Both the position numbers and the translations under genes were made by a program. A stretch of 64,000 nucleotides of DNA from the NCBI RefSeq assembly GCF_030341905.1, contig NZ_JATAAF010000003.1:124001-188000 (forward strand), given 5' to 3'. The notes under the pieces were generated by a model that saw only the letters and a program-made list of their open reading frames with translations, was not told where the DNA came from and did not search any database. The stretch comes from Porticoccus sp. W117. Its GTDB lineage: Bacteria > Pseudomonadota > Gammaproteobacteria > Pseudomonadales > Porticoccaceae. This document shows, in pieces, positions 54,164 through 63,431 of this stretch (position 1 is its first letter; each line of letters begins with the position of its first letter).

Positions 54164-55356
54164 AACTGTTGCTCGTTACCACTGGCTTTTACGCCGCGAT
54201 AGGTCAAATAGCGCCAGCCTTTTTCCAGTGGGCCTTGTTGCCACTTTCGCAGGTACAGGTTGGCCAGTGTGATTTGCAGGGCGGTCATGACCAGCGCCAC
54301 GGCAAACAGGCTCAAGCGATCCAGCTGCCCGTAAAGCTCCGGAGCGATCCAGCGAAACAGCAACACCATGGTCATCGACTGAAAAATATAGAAGGTAAAT
54401 GCCATGCGACCTACCGCGCTGACCATGGGGATCGCCCTTTGATGCTTGTGGCACCAGCGGGCCAGTAGTGACAGGTAGGCGAGGGCCACAGGCAGTGCCG
54501 CCATGGTATTCCATGCGGAGTAGAGGTTGCGTGCTGATTGGAACTGGTTGTCCCACGCCAATGCCAGGTTAATGCCGCTTAACCCCAGGCCGATAGCCAA
54601 TAGCCCCCACTGTAAAGCTGGGGCCAAACCGCGGTGGAATATGTTCAGCTTGTACAGGGCAATGCCGAGAATCATAAGCCCAAACCAGATCAGGAACATG
54701 CCGGTAAAAACGGTGCCGAACAGCAGTTCGAGTACGGCCAGAAATTGCTCATAAATTTGACCTGAATAGGGCCCTTGCCACAACGCTATCTGGTCGCTTG
54801 TTTCATCCGGGGAGAGGGTGTAGCCAGCGGCAAACTCCACCGCCATATCCTCCGGAATCCACGGGTAAAGCAGCCATATGATGCCGATAAATACGTGCCC
54901 GGCAATAAACAGTGAGACGCCAACAGTTATCAGTGTTTTTGGCTGGCGTTGCAGCATCTTGGTGACCACAACCAACAAGCCTGCCAGGGCGTAACTGATC
55001 AAAATGTCGCCCTGCCATATAAATATTCCGTGCAGTGCGCCAAACAGCAACAGCCAACTCAAGCGGCGCACAAGCACTCGCTTGGCGGGGTAGTTTTTGT
55101 CGTTCAGCTTTTGCCACAGCAGAGCCATTCCTGCGCCAAACATCAGGCAGAACAGGGTCATAAAGCGGGCGTCGAAGAACAGCTGCTGAAAACTGTAGAC
55201 CCAAAGGTCGGTGGAGGTACAGGAACCATCGCGCCAGCAGGGGTTGACGTAGGCAGCGTCGGGTAGGGCAATGGCGGCAATGTTCATAAACAGAATGCCG
55301 AGCATGGCGATACCGCGAATACTGTCGAGGCTGTGGATACGCTGAGGTGTTGTCAT
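54160..55356 (-). CDS. DUF418 membrane protein (YeiB-like)
   Basis: 398 residues from the ATG at 55356, with AAGGAACACAAC ahead. About ten membrane helices. The N-terminal RIHSLDSIRGIAMLGILFMN resembles the acyltransferase-3-like start of the family, and FTFYIFQSMTMVLLFRW is the DUF418 core. The protein may move or acylate an envelope compound; no substrate is known. It heads the operon with DUF2784 and the hydrolase. Confidence 0.87.
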   Translation of the reverse strand: MTTPQRIHSLDSIRGIAMLGILFMNIAAIALPDAAYVNPCWRDGSCTSTDLWVYSFQQLFFDARFMTLFCLMFGAGMALLWQKLNDKNYPAKRVLVRRLSWLLLFGALHGIFIWQGDILISYALAGLLVVVTKMLQRQPKTLITVGVSLFIAGHVFIGIIWLLYPWIPEDMAVEFAAGYTLSPDETSDQIALWQGPYSGQIYEQFLAVLELLFGTVFTGMFLIWFGLMILGIALYKLNIFHRGLAPALQWGLLAIGLGLSGINLALAWDNQFQSARNLYSAWNTMAALPVALAYLSLLARWCHKHQRAIPMVSAVGRMAFTFYIFQSMTMVLLFRWIAPELYGQLDRLSLFAVALVMTALQITLANLYLRKWQQGPLEKGWRYLTYRGVKASGNEQQL

Positions 55357-55371
55357 GTTGTGTTCCTTCAC

Positions 55372-55397
55372 AAAAAAGCCCCGCTGGCTGCGGGGCT
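55372..55397 (-). terminator. Terminator of hpf
   Basis: On the minus strand AGCCCCGC and GCGGGGCT with a 5-base loop, followed by a T run (A at 55372-55377). It sits between hpf and the DUF418 start. Confidence 0.85.
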
Positions 55398-55417
55398 CTT
55401 TGGTTTGTCAGGTGAGG

Positions 55418-55750
55418 CTACTCGGCAGCGCCGGCCTCCATCTGGTATTCGGGTTTTTTATGGCGCCCGGCACTGGCGGAGCCTTTGCGGTGGGCCAGAG
55501 CGGCGCTGAGTTTGCTGGATGCGCTTGCCAGGGCAGCGTACATGTCGTCGTTGGAAGCCCGTACTGCTATCGGTGTCCCCTTGTAGCTGGTGTTGGCTTC
55601 TACTTTGTGTTCATGGCGTTCGACGGTAAGAATCAGGGAGAGATTGGTGACGTCGGGGTAGTGAGATTTGATATTGGAAAATTTATTGTTGGCAGCTTCT
55701 CTGAGGCCTTCGGTGATTTCGACATGGTGCCCAGACAGATCCAGTTTCAT
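55418..55750 (-). CDS. hpf: Short-form ribosome hibernation promoting factor
   Basis: 110 residues. MKLDLSGHHVEITEGLREAA and the core LILTVERHEHKVEANTSYKG, then MYAALASASSKLSAALAHRK, are typical of the Hpf/YfiA domain, with a short basic tail (GRHKKPEYQMEAG). It binds the 30S subunit and helps form 100S dimers in resting cells. It has its own terminator. It is not in the rpoN neighbourhood, where many relatives place it. Confidence 0.9.
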   Translation of the reverse strand: MKLDLSGHHVEITEGLREAANNKFSNIKSHYPDVTNLSLILTVERHEHKVEANTSYKGTPIAVRASNDDMYAALASASSKLSAALAHRKGSASAGRHKKPEYQMEAGAAE

Positions 55751-55897
55751 AGTCTTATCCTTCTCTTTCTATTAGTGTGCATTACTAACCTTAGGGCAAT
55801 CTGGGGAACTTTCAAGTGCTGTTTCTTGAAAAACAATGGAGTTTGACCTGTGTCACGGGGATAATGGCGGCCTGTCAGTCAAGCTCCAGGTAAGCAA

Positions 55898-56581
55898 ATG
55901 CCAGACTATAAAATAGCCCCATCCATTCTCTCTGCCGACTTTGCCCGCCTGGGTGACGAGGTAGAAACCGTGCTCCGTGCCGGTGCCGATATCGTTCATT
56001 TCGATGTGATGGACAACCACTACGTGCCTAACCTGACTATTGGCCCCATGGTATGCAAGGCATTGCGCAACTACGGCATTGAGGCGCCCATTGATGTGCA
56101 TTTGATGGTGGAGCCGGTAGACGATTTGATCCGCATGTTTGCCGATGCGGGTGCTACTTACATTACCTTCCATCCAGAGGCATCACGCCACGTGGATCGC
56201 TCGTTGCAACTGGCCCGCGATCTGGGCTGCAAAACCGGTCTGGTATTGAACCCCGCCACCTCTCTGGAACCGGTCAAACACGTGATGGACAAGATGGATA
56301 TGCTGCTGTTGATGTCGGTGAATCCCGGTTTTGGCGGCCAGAAATTTATTCCCGGTACCCTGGACAAATTGCGTGAGGCCCGTGCCCTGATTGATGCCAG
56401 CGGCCACGATATTCGCCTGGAAATTGATGGTGGTGTCACCGCCGACAATATCCGTGAAATTGCCGCTGCCGGTGCCGATACCTTTGTGGCGGGCTCAGCC
56501 ATTTTCGGCAAGGGAGGGGCTGGCGAGGCGGTGTACCGGGACAAGATTGACCGTATGCGAGAAGAGCTTGCCAAGGCTTAG
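55898..56581 (+). CDS. rpe: Ribulose-phosphate 3-epimerase
   Basis: 227 residues of the TIM-barrel. [17 protein letters not shown], the metal site [47 protein letters not shown] and [14 protein letters not shown] are all intact. It interconverts ribulose and xylulose 5-phosphates. In Pseudomonas gph lies between rpe and trpE; here it is missing. A family D repeat begins at the TAG stop. Confidence 0.97.
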   Translation: MPDYKIAPSILSADFARLGDEVETVLRAGADIVHFDVMDNHYVPNLTIGPMVCKALRNYGIEAPIDVHLMVEPVDDLIRMFADAGATYITFHPEASRHVDRSLQLARDLGCKTGLVLNPATSLEPVKHVMDKMDMLLLMSVNPGFGGQKFIPGTLDKLREARALIDASGHDIRLEIDGGVTADNIREIAAAGADTFVAGSAIFGKGGAGEAVYRDKIDRMREELAKA

Positions 56582-56697
56582 CTACGAGCCGTGTGCTACG
56601 GGCTTCGGGCGGATCGAGCGTTGTTATCGCTGCGCTCAGGGTGACAACTGTTTCAATCTGCTCGCTGCCCGTAGCCAGTAGCCCGCGGCTCAGCTAC
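56579..56697. repeat. Composite D-B-D' repeat after rpe
   Basis: The rpe stop TAG is followed directly by CTACGAGCCGTGTGCTACGG and GCTTCGGGC (forward D). A half B copy (TCGCTGCGCTCAGGGTGAC, about 56628-56646) and a reverse D copy (GCTCGCTGCCCGTAGCCAGT, about 56658-56697) complete it. Same order as the radC-rpmB site. Confidence 0.65.
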
Positions 56698-56744
56698 AAT
56701 CCCCTCCGATTTATGGAGATTCCAAATGCCGTTCACTGCATTTG

Positions 56745-56796
56745 ACAGCACTTCCCCTCACACCGGGCGATGGCGCCGCCGGTGATTTCGTGCTGT
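56745..56796 (+). promoter_or_regulatory. Structured leader upstream of trpE
   Basis: ACAGCAC (56745-56751) pairs with GTGCTGT (56790-56796), and within it CACCGG with CCGGTG. The bulged hairpin lies about 90 bases before trpE. A short frame (56726-56785) has one Trp codon in RWRRR. Attenuation is possible but not shown, since no T run or tandem Trp codons were found. Confidence 0.35.
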
Positions 56797-56888
56797 GTGT
56801 TTGGCGCAGCCTCTGATCGCTTTTACGTAACCTTTTCAATATTCAGTATCCTTGGCCGGTTATGGCCGGGGCAGGGCACCAAAAAACC

Positions 56889-58367
56889 ATGAACATCCCT
56901 CCATTTGCAGATCTGGCGGCGCAGAACTACAACCGCATTCCGGTGGTGCGGGAAGTACTGGCGGATTTAGAAACCCCGCTTTCCAGTTACCTGAAGCTGG
57001 CCCGCGGGCCTTATTCCTACCTGTTTGAATCGGTACAGGGTGGTGAGCGCTGGGGCCGCTATTCCATAATCGGACTGCCTGCGCGCACGGTGCTCAAGGT
57101 GTACGGCAACCGGGTGACTGTGGAAACAGATGGCGAAGTGGTGGAGCAGTGCGAAGCCACGGATCCACTGTCCTTTGTGGAGCAGTTTCAGCAGCGCTTT
57201 CGTGCCCCGGACTTGCCACAACTACCGCGCATGAACGGTGGCCTGGTGGGCTATTTTGGCTACGACTGTGTGCGTTACGTGGAGCCACGTCTGGCGCCGG
57301 GTTGCCCGCCGGACGAGCTGGGCACGCCGGATATCCTGCTGATGGTGTCCGATGAAGTGCTGGTGTTCGACAACCTGGCGGGCAAGCTGATTTTGATTGT
57401 CCATGTGGACCCGGCTGAAGCGGATGCCGAAGCCCGAGCCCATGCCCGCATCGACCAACTGGAGCAACAGCTGCACAACCCATTGCCGGAGCTGGGGGCT
57501 ATTTCCCTGGATGGCGAGGAGGCCTGCGAACAAGCCTTTACTTCTGGCTTTGGGCAACAGGAATTTGAAGGGATCGTGGAGAAAATTCACCAGTACATTC
57601 TTGCTGGTGACTGCATGCAGGTGGTGCCATCGCAACGGCTGACCGCAGAGTTTCGCGCTGAGCCACTCAACCTGTATCGGGCACTGCGCTGCCTGAATCC
57701 ATCGCCCTATATGTACTTTCTTGATTTGGGTGAATTCCAGATAGCCGGTTCCTCGCCGGAAATTCTGGCGCGTCTTGAAGATGGCCATGTCACCGTGCGT
57801 CCCATTGCCGGTACTCGCCGCCGCGGCCGCAGCGAAGAAGACGATCTGGCCATGGAGCAGGATATGCTCAATGACCCCAAAGAGATCGCCGAGCACCTGA
57901 TGCTGATCGACCTGGGCCGCAACGACGCCGGCCGGGTATCACAAACCGGCACGGTGAAAGTGACTGAAAAAATGGTGGTGGAGCGCTACTCCCACGTCAT
58001 GCACATTACCTCCAACGTCACCGGCCAGGTGAAACCCGGTATCAGCGCCATTGACGTACTGCGTGCTGCGCACCCGGCGGGCACCTTGAGCGGCGCGCCG
58101 AAAATTCGCGCCATGGAAATTATCGACGAGGTAGAGCCGGTGAAGCGTGGCGTCTACGGTGGCGCGGTTGGCTATCTGTCCTGGAACGGCAATATGGACA
58201 CCGCCATTGCTATTCGTACCGCGGTGATTAAAGACGGCAAACTCCATGTGCAGGCGGGTGCCGGCGTTGTCGCAGATTCCGTGCCCGCACTGGAATGGAA
58301 AGAAACCATGAACAAAGCACGGGCCATGATGCGTGCGGTGGCTATGGTTCAAGGAGCAGCAGACTAA
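56889..58367 (+). CDS. trpE: Anthranilate synthase component I
   Basis: 492 residues from the ATG at 56889; an upstream ATG at 56862 gives nine extra residues without support. It uses chorismate and ammonia from TrpG. The [16 protein letters not shown] region, [33 protein letters not shown] and [32 protein letters not shown] are the family motifs. The stop TAA shares a base with the ATG of a channel gene (TAATG), so that gene is translationally coupled to trpE. Confidence 0.96.
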   Translation: MNIPPFADLAAQNYNRIPVVREVLADLETPLSSYLKLARGPYSYLFESVQGGERWGRYSIIGLPARTVLKVYGNRVTVETDGEVVEQCEATDPLSFVEQFQQRFRAPDLPQLPRMNGGLVGYFGYDCVRYVEPRLAPGCPPDELGTPDILLMVSDEVLVFDNLAGKLILIVHVDPAEADAEARAHARIDQLEQQLHNPLPELGAISLDGEEACEQAFTSGFGQQEFEGIVEKIHQYILAGDCMQVVPSQRLTAEFRAEPLNLYRALRCLNPSPYMYFLDLGEFQIAGSSPEILARLEDGHVTVRPIAGTRRRGRSEEDDLAMEQDMLNDPKEIAEHLMLIDLGRNDAGRVSQTGTVKVTEKMVVERYSHVMHITSNVTGQVKPGISAIDVLRAAHPAGTLSGAPKIRAMEIIDEVEPVKRGVYGGAVGYLSWNGNMDTAIAIRTAVIKDGKLHVQAGAGVVADSVPALEWKETMNKARAMMRAVAMVQGAAD

Positions 58368-59224
58368 TGCCTGGATTGACAGCTTTTGCCCAGCGTCTGA
58401 CAGAATCGGGCCGTTTTCAGGGTTTTATTATTGGCCTGATCATACTCAATGGCATCGCCGTGGGTATGGAAACCTGGGACTCATTGGCGTCTGGTTACCA
58501 CGACTGGTTTGTGGTGCTTTACCAGGTGGTGTTGGTGGCATTTATTGCCGAGGCGCTGCTGAAGATGATGGCGTGTTGGCCCCGGCCGTTCGACTACTTT
58601 AAAAGTGGCTGGAACTGCTTTGATTTTGTAATTATCTTGCTGAGTATTGCGCCGGATTCCGGCGAACTGGCGATGTTGGCTCGCCTTGCCCGGCTGTTCC
58701 GGGTGTTGCGCCTGATATCCGCCTTTCCGGAACTGCGCTTGATCGTCGATACCTTGCTGCGTTCACTGCCCAGCATGGGGCACGTGGCGATTCTGCTGTG
58801 CGTGCTGTTTTACATCTATGCGGTAGCGGGCTTCTACCTGTTTCACGATGTCGACCCCACCCACTGGAAGGACTTGCCCATCGCCTTGCTCAGCCTGTTC
58901 CGTATTGTCACTCTGGAAGACTGGACAGACATTATGTACACCGCCATGGCCGCCAAGCCCTGGGCCTGGGTGTACTTTGTCAGCTTTGTGGTGCTGGGCA
59001 CCTTTGTGATGATCAACCTGTTTATCGCCGTGGTACTCAATAACCTGGATGAGGCCAAGGCGGAAAAACTGCGCCAGCTGCGTACGGCACCCACCCACGA
59101 TGAAATATTAAAAGAGCTGCGCGATACACAGGATGCGCTGGCACGTTTGCATGTACGTCTGGAAGCCAGCGGAGTTGCGGCTGCGCAAAAAGAAGAGGGC
59201 ACTCTGCATGCTGTTAATGATTGA
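58367..59224 (+). CDS. Bacterial voltage-gated cation channel (NaChBac family)
   Basis: 285 residues, six membrane segments with a pore loop. S4 is [17 protein letters not shown] with arginines 106, 109, 112 and 115 every third residue. The selectivity filter is TLEDWTD (residues 182-188); sodium channels of this family usually have TLESW, and engineered calcium-selective forms gain acidic residues at the equivalents of D185 and D188. S6 is [14 protein letters not shown], followed by a charged C-terminal helix (about 225-270) likely to form the four-helix bundle. The gene overlaps trpE by 1 base and trpG by 17, an unexpected position for a channel. Confidence 0.9.
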   Translation: MPGLTAFAQRLTESGRFQGFIIGLIILNGIAVGMETWDSLASGYHDWFVVLYQVVLVAFIAEALLKMMACWPRPFDYFKSGWNCFDFVIILLSIAPDSGELAMLARLARLFRVLRLISAFPELRLIVDTLLRSLPSMGHVAILLCVLFYIYAVAGFYLFHDVDPTHWKDLPIALLSLFRIVTLEDWTDIMYTAMAAKPWAWVYFVSFVVLGTFVMINLFIAVVLNNLDEAKAEKLRQLRTAPTHDEILKELRDTQDALARLHVRLEASGVAAAQKEEGTLHAVND

Positions 59225-59822
59225 TAACTACGATTCCTTCACTTACAACGTCGTGCAGTACTTGGCGGAGCTGGATGCTGAGGTGAAAGTGGTGCGCAAC
59301 GACGAGTTGAGCGTTGACGATATAGAACAGTTGGCACCGGAGCGTATTGTGATTTCCCCCGGCCCCTGCACACCTAACGAGGCAGGTGTATCGGTGGCAG
59401 CCATTGAACGCTTTGCAGGAAAAATCCCCCTGCTGGGTATTTGCCTGGGGCACCAGAGTATTGGCCAGGCATTCGGTGGCAAAATTGTGCGCGCCAAACA
59501 GGTGATGCACGGCAAAACCTCGTTGGTGCATCACAACAACAGCGGTGTTTTCAAAGGCTTGAGCAACCCGTTTACCGTGACACGCTACCATTCACTGGTA
59601 ATCGACCAGGCAACTCTACCGGAGTGTTTGGAGGTCACTGCCTGGACTGAAAATGACGATGGCAGCCTGGACGAAATAATGGGCGTGCGCCACTGGGAAC
59701 TGGGTATAGAAGGTGTGCAGTTTCATCCAGAGTCCATTCTTACCGAGCATGGCCACGATTTGTTAAGGAATTTTTTGGAATTGAGTATTCGTCATCCCCG
59801 CGAAGGCGGGGATCCATCTTGA
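59208..59822 (+). CDS. trpG: Anthranilate synthase component II (glutamine amidotransferase)
   Basis: 204 residues from the ATG at 59208, inside the 3' end of the channel gene. [20 protein letters not shown], the active cysteine in [17 protein letters not shown], and the His-Glu pair in [14 protein letters not shown] are intact. It hydrolyses glutamine for TrpE. The last about 11 residues ([10 protein letters not shown]) are encoded by a family C repeat that also supplies the stop codon. Confidence 0.95.
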   Translation: MLLMIDNYDSFTYNVVQYLAELDAEVKVVRNDELSVDDIEQLAPERIVISPGPCTPNEAGVSVAAIERFAGKIPLLGICLGHQSIGQAFGGKIVRAKQVMHGKTSLVHHNNSGVFKGLSNPFTVTRYHSLVIDQATLPECLEVTAWTENDDGSLDEIMGVRHWELGIEGVQFHPESILTEHGHDLLRNFLELSIRHPREGGDPS

Positions 59823-59930
59823 ATATGGCGCTAAAGCCTTTAAATATTGAGGCTTATGGATTGTACGCTTCGCTCGCCCTGCGGGCGCCCAACGCACTTT
59901 GTGCTTTTGTCCCGCCTTCGCGGGAATGAC
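59791..59930. repeat. Family C repeat between trpG and trpD
   Basis: GTCATCCCCGCGAAGGCGGG then GATCCAT faces CCCGCCTTCGCGGGAATGAC. The centre has extra small stems (GCGAGCG and GCGGGCG type). It begins inside trpG, adding its last codons, and ends 18 bases before trpD. Confidence 0.85.
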
Positions 59931-59948
59931 GGTTTGCGAGAGACGACC

Positions 59949-60965
59949 ATGAATATCAAAGACGCGATCAATGCGCTACTGAACAACACTGATCTCACCC
60001 GCACCGAGATGCAGGATGTGATGCAACAAATCATGACTGGCCAGTGCAGCGATGCTCAGATCGGTGGTTTTTTGGTGGCGTTGCGAGCCAAAGGCGAAAC
60101 CGTCGATGAAATCGCCGGTGCTGCCACGGTAATGCGAAAACTGGCAACGCCTGTAGAAGTGACTGCGGATCATTTGGTGGATATCGTTGGCACCGGTGGC
60201 GACAGCGCCGGCACCTTTAATGTCTCTACCGCGTCTACGTTTGTGGCCGCCGCCGCTGGTGCCACAGTGGCCAAACACGGCAACCGTTCGGTGAGCAGTA
60301 AATCCGGTAGTGCCGACCTGCTGGAAGCCGCCGGAGTTAATCTGAACCTCAGTGCCGATCAGGTGAAGCAGTGTATTGAGCAGGTGGGCGTAGGATTTAT
60401 GTTTGCGGTTAACCACCACGCTGCCATGAAACACGCCATTGGCCCGCGCCGCGAGCTGGGTGCACGCACCGTATTTAATCTGCTGGGGCCGCTCACCAAT
60501 CCAGCGTCGGTACCCAATTTGTTGTTAGGGGTGTTCAGTCGCGACTGGCTGCGCCCGGTAGCGGAGGTGATGCGCGAGCTGGGTACGCAGCACGTATTGG
60601 TGGTGCACTCCGCTGATGGCCTGGATGAAATCAGTATTGCGGCAGAAACCTGGGTGGCCGAGCTGAAAGGCGGTGAAGTCACTGAATACCAGATTTCACC
60701 TGAAGATTTCGGCTTGCCGCGTTCCAGCCTTGATCCGCTGAAAGTGGCTGACGCCGAGGAAAGTTTGGCGATGGTGAAAACAGCGTTAACCGATGCTGGT
60801 CACCCCGCTGCGCAGATGGTGGCGATGAATGCCGGTGCGGCGTTATACGTCGCTGGTGTTGCCGAAGACCTGCTGATCGGTGTGGAGTGTGCGTTGACGG
60901 CTATCAAATCTGGCGCTGCTTTGGAAAAACTGAATCAACTGGCAAGCCTATCCAGTACGCTGTAG
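59949..60965 (+). CDS. trpD: Anthranilate phosphoribosyltransferase
   Basis: 338 residues from the ATG at 59949. VGTGGDSAGTFNVSTASTFV binds PRPP, KHGNRSVSSKSGSADLLEAA and HHAAMKHAIGPRRELGARTV are family motifs. It attaches anthranilate to PRPP. The TAG stop lies in the family A repeat that separates it from trpC. Confidence 0.97.
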   Translation: MNIKDAINALLNNTDLTRTEMQDVMQQIMTGQCSDAQIGGFLVALRAKGETVDEIAGAATVMRKLATPVEVTADHLVDIVGTGGDSAGTFNVSTASTFVAAAAGATVAKHGNRSVSSKSGSADLLEAAGVNLNLSADQVKQCIEQVGVGFMFAVNHHAAMKHAIGPRRELGARTVFNLLGPLTNPASVPNLLLGVFSRDWLRPVAEVMRELGTQHVLVVHSADGLDEISIAAETWVAELKGGEVTEYQISPEDFGLPRSSLDPLKVADAEESLAMVKTALTDAGHPAAQMVAMNAGAALYVAGVAEDLLIGVECALTAIKSGAALEKLNQLASLSSTL

Positions 60966-61034
60966 GTCGGCCTTCAGGCCGTCAAGTAAGGCGTATTAGT
61001 TTTAAGTGGTTCGACGGCCTGAAGGCCGACCTAC
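60962..61034. repeat. Family A palindrome between trpD and trpC
   Basis: GTAGGTCGGCCTTCAGGCCG faces CGACGGCCTGAAGGCCGACC then TAC. The trpD stop TAG is within its first bases. Confidence 0.85.
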
Positions 61035-61056
61035 ATCGCAAGGTAGAAAGAGCGCA

Positions 61057-61860
61057 ATGACCAACATAGATACACCGACCGTTTTAAGAAAGATCGTCGC
61101 CCGCAAACAAGAGGAAGTGGCCGCCCGTTTGGCGGCTACTTCACTGGCAGATATGCGCGCCCGGGTCTCCGACCAACCGCCTGCCCGCGGCTTTGTGGCT
61201 GCGTTGCAAGGCAAGCTGGCCAATGGCCAATCCGCGGTCATTGCCGAAGTAAAAAAAGCCTCCCCTAGCAAAGGGGTGATTCGCGAGCAGTTTGACCCGG
61301 TTCAGATCGCTAAAAGCTATGAAAAATACGGCGCAGCTTGTTTGTCAGTACTTACTGACATCGATTTTTTCCAAGGTGCGGACGAATACCTGATAGCGGC
61401 TCGAAATAGTGTTGGCTTGCCTGTGCTGCGCAAGGATTTCACCATTGATCCGTTTCAGGTAGTCGAGGCCCGTGCCTTGGACGCCGACTGTATTTTGCTG
61501 ATTGCCGCCTGCCTGTCAGACCAACAGATGGCCGACCTCAATGGTTTGGCCCAAGAGGTGGGGTTGGGTGTGTTGGTGGAAGTGCACAATGCGGAAGAGT
61601 GCGAACGCGCACTGCGTCTGGACAATCGTCTGCTGGGCATCAACAACCGCAACCTGCACACTTTTGATACCTCACTGAATACCACATTTGACCTGCTGGA
61701 CATGATTCCCGACGACAAGATTGTGGTGACTGAAAGTGGCATTCACACAGCTGACGATGTGGCTGCTATGCGCGAGCACCATATCAACGCATTTTTGGTG
61801 GGTGAGGCATTTATGAGGGCGCAGGAGCCAGGGGCGAAACTTGCAGAGTTGTTTGCTTGA
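61057..61860 (+). CDS. trpC: Indole-3-glycerol phosphate synthase
   Basis: 267 residues from the ATG at 61057; an earlier frame would start in the repeat. [68 protein letters not shown] and [12 protein letters not shown] are diagnostic for the barrel. It is the last trp gene here; trpF, trpB and trpA are not in the window. A terminator lies about 75 bases downstream. Confidence 0.97.
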   Translation: MTNIDTPTVLRKIVARKQEEVAARLAATSLADMRARVSDQPPARGFVAALQGKLANGQSAVIAEVKKASPSKGVIREQFDPVQIAKSYEKYGAACLSVLTDIDFFQGADEYLIAARNSVGLPVLRKDFTIDPFQVVEARALDADCILLIAACLSDQQMADLNGLAQEVGLGVLVEVHNAEECERALRLDNRLLGINNRNLHTFDTSLNTTFDLLDMIPDDKIVVTESGIHTADDVAAMREHHINAFLVGEAFMRAQEPGAKLAELFA

Positions 61861-61863
61861 CGT

Positions 61864-61917
61864 GTAGGTCGGTCTTCAGGCCGATGAGCAACTTTGTCGG
61901 GCTAAAGCCCGACCTAC
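61864..61917. repeat. Family A palindrome after trpC
   Basis: GTAGGTCGGTCTTCAGGCCG faces CGGGCTAAAGCCCGACCTAC. The two arms are imperfect copies of different A subtypes (TTCAGGCC vs CTAAAGCC), so it is a hybrid. Confidence 0.8.
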
Positions 61918-61934
61918 ATTGAACGATAGGAATT

Positions 61935-61965
61935 AAAAAAGGCAGCTGATTTAGCTGCCTTTTTT
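61935..61965 (+). terminator. Rho-independent terminator of the trp operon
   Basis: AAAAAAGGCAGCT (61935-61947) pairs with AGCTGCCTTTTTT (61953-61965). It closes the trpE-channel-trpG-trpD-trpC unit. Confidence 0.9.
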
Positions 61966-62004
61966 ATTAATGAAGTGAAGTATAAGGTTTGAGTTTTAGT
62001 TACG

Positions 62005-62087
62005 CTCGATCAGCCCGTAGCTCGCAACCCGTAACCCGTAACCCGTAACCCGTAACCCGTAACCCGTAACCCGTAACCCGCAGCGCG
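62005..62087 (-). repeat. Family D repeat with AACCCGT tandem expansion after crp
   Basis: On the minus strand the crp stop TGA is followed by CGCGCTGCGGG, then seven full copies and one partial copy of the 7-base unit ACGGGTT (plus strand AACCCGT, 62026-62080), then GCGAGCTACGGGCTGATCGA. It looks like a D repeat whose inner unit has expanded by slippage. Confidence 0.75.
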
Positions 62088-62774
62088 TCAGCGCGTACCG
62101 AATATAACCATCGTCTTACCCTTCACATGCACCAGCCCCTCATCTTCGAGGTTTTTCAATACCCGGCCGACCATTTCGCGGGAGCAGCCGACGATGCGGC
62201 CGATTTCCTGGCGGGTGATTTTGATTTGCATGCCGTCCGGGTGGGTCATGGCATCCGGTTCTTTACTCAAATCCAGCAGGGTGCGGGCTACCCGGCCAGT
62301 CACGTCCATAAATGCCAGGTCGCCCACTTTGCGGGTGGTGTTGCGTAGCCGCTTGGCAATCTGGCAGCCGATGGCGTGCATAAATTCCGGGTGACTTTTC
62401 GCCACTTCGTGAAATTTGGAGTAGCTGATTTCCCCTACCTCACACTCCACCTTGGCGCGAATCCAGGCGCTGCGGTCGTTCTGCCCGAAAATACCCATTT
62501 CGCCGAAGAAGTCCCCTTCATTGAGGTAGGCGACAATCATCTCGCGACCGTCGTCGTCTTCAATTAGCACGGTCACCGACCCTTTAGTGATGTAGTACAG
62601 GGTATCGCTCTCGTCGCCAGCGTAAATAATGGTACTCTTGGCGGGATAGCGTCGGCGGTGGCAGTGAATAAGGAACTGCTCAACATTGGGGATGTGGGGA
62701 GTGATGGGGGCAGGGCTCACGTCGTCTTCGCTCCTTTCTTCTTTTACGTCGAGTGCGAATTTGAAAGTCGTCAT
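62088..62774 (-). CDS. crp: cAMP receptor protein family regulator (Vfr/Crp)
   Basis: 228 residues, with a longer N-terminus than E. coli CRP (210). A cNMP-binding domain ([40 protein letters not shown]) and a helix-turn-helix near the end ([30 protein letters not shown]) are clear. The residues contacting cAMP (GE, R-S) are present. Its position next to trpC and an OsmC gene is that of vfr in Pseudomonas. It probably acts as a global regulator of carbon use and, by analogy, of virulence-type traits. Confidence 0.93.
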   Translation of the reverse strand: MTTFKFALDVKEERSEDDVSPAPITPHIPNVEQFLIHCHRRRYPAKSTIIYAGDESDTLYYITKGSVTVLIEDDDGREMIVAYLNEGDFFGEMGIFGQNDRSAWIRAKVECEVGEISYSKFHEVAKSHPEFMHAIGCQIAKRLRNTTRKVGDLAFMDVTGRVARTLLDLSKEPDAMTHPDGMQIKITRQEIGRIVGCSREMVGRVLKNLEDEGLVHVKGKTMVIFGTR

Positions 62775-62990
62775 AAGCGTGCCGCCAGGTTCTTATTATG
62801 GAAGATAGTTGTAGATAGTCGCGGGACTATTTTTCACCGTCTATCTTCACAAACTGGCTGACACTCTGACGGTTAAGTAAAGCACGTTTGTTCTGTGAAC
62901 TGTAGCTCGTTATGGAAAATAAAGCAGAATAATCGGCAATTACCTGGGTGTTCATACTTTTTACGTAGGCAGTTCAACGGAGCAAATGCA

Positions 62991-63410
62991 ATGCAAGTAA
63001 CAGTTTCCTGGGGCGGCAATGCCCTGTTTGTGGGTCAATCCGGCAGCGGCCACGAAGTGGTCATGGACGGCCCGCCAGATCACGGCGGCGAAAACAAGGG
63101 GCCGCGCCCCATGGAAATGCTGCTGCTGGGGGTGGGTGGTTGTTCATCGTTTGATGTGATGAGCATTCTCAAAAAGCGCCGCCAGGCGGTCAGCGATTGC
63201 GTTTGCCAGGTGGAAGCCCAGCGAGCCGATGCTGTGCCTGCGGTATTCACTCATATCAACCTGCATTTTGTGGTCAGTGGCGACAACTTGTCGGAAAAGG
63301 CGGTGGAGCAGGCGGTCAAGCTGTCCGCAGAGAAATACTGCTCGGCGTCTATAATGTTACAAGAGGGAGGGGTAACCATCACCCACAGCCATGAAATAGT
63401 GGGGCAATAA
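62991..63410 (+). CDS. OsmC family protein (YhfA-like)
   Basis: 139 residues from the ATG at 62991. The two redox cysteines of the family are in LLLGVGGCSSFDVMSILKKR (about 51) and SAEKYCSASIML (about 115). PRPMEMLLLGVGGC is the usual lead-in. OsmC/Ohr proteins reduce organic peroxides or bind sulfur compounds; YhfA-type members are less well studied. Next to crp, as in Pseudomonas. Confidence 0.9.
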   Translation: MQVTVSWGGNALFVGQSGSGHEVVMDGPPDHGGENKGPRPMEMLLLGVGGCSSFDVMSILKKRRQAVSDCVCQVEAQRADAVPAVFTHINLHFVVSGDNLSEKAVEQAVKLSAEKYCSASIMLQEGGVTITHSHEIVGQ

Positions 63411-63431
63411 AACAATCAGCTTGGGGGGATC

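Noticed and set aside
56726-56785. trp leader peptide (M-P-F-T... ending R-W-R-R-R)
   Set aside because: Only one Trp codon and no following T-run terminator, so it does not meet the usual attenuator pattern; kept only as a possible structured leader.
59133-59207. Longer N-terminus of trpG
   Set aside because: The extra residues are out-of-frame channel sequence; the conserved TrpG start [10 protein letters not shown] follows the ATG at 59208.
62026-62080. CRISPR-like array
   Set aside because: The repeat unit is only 7 bases with no spacers and no cas genes; it is a simple tandem expansion.
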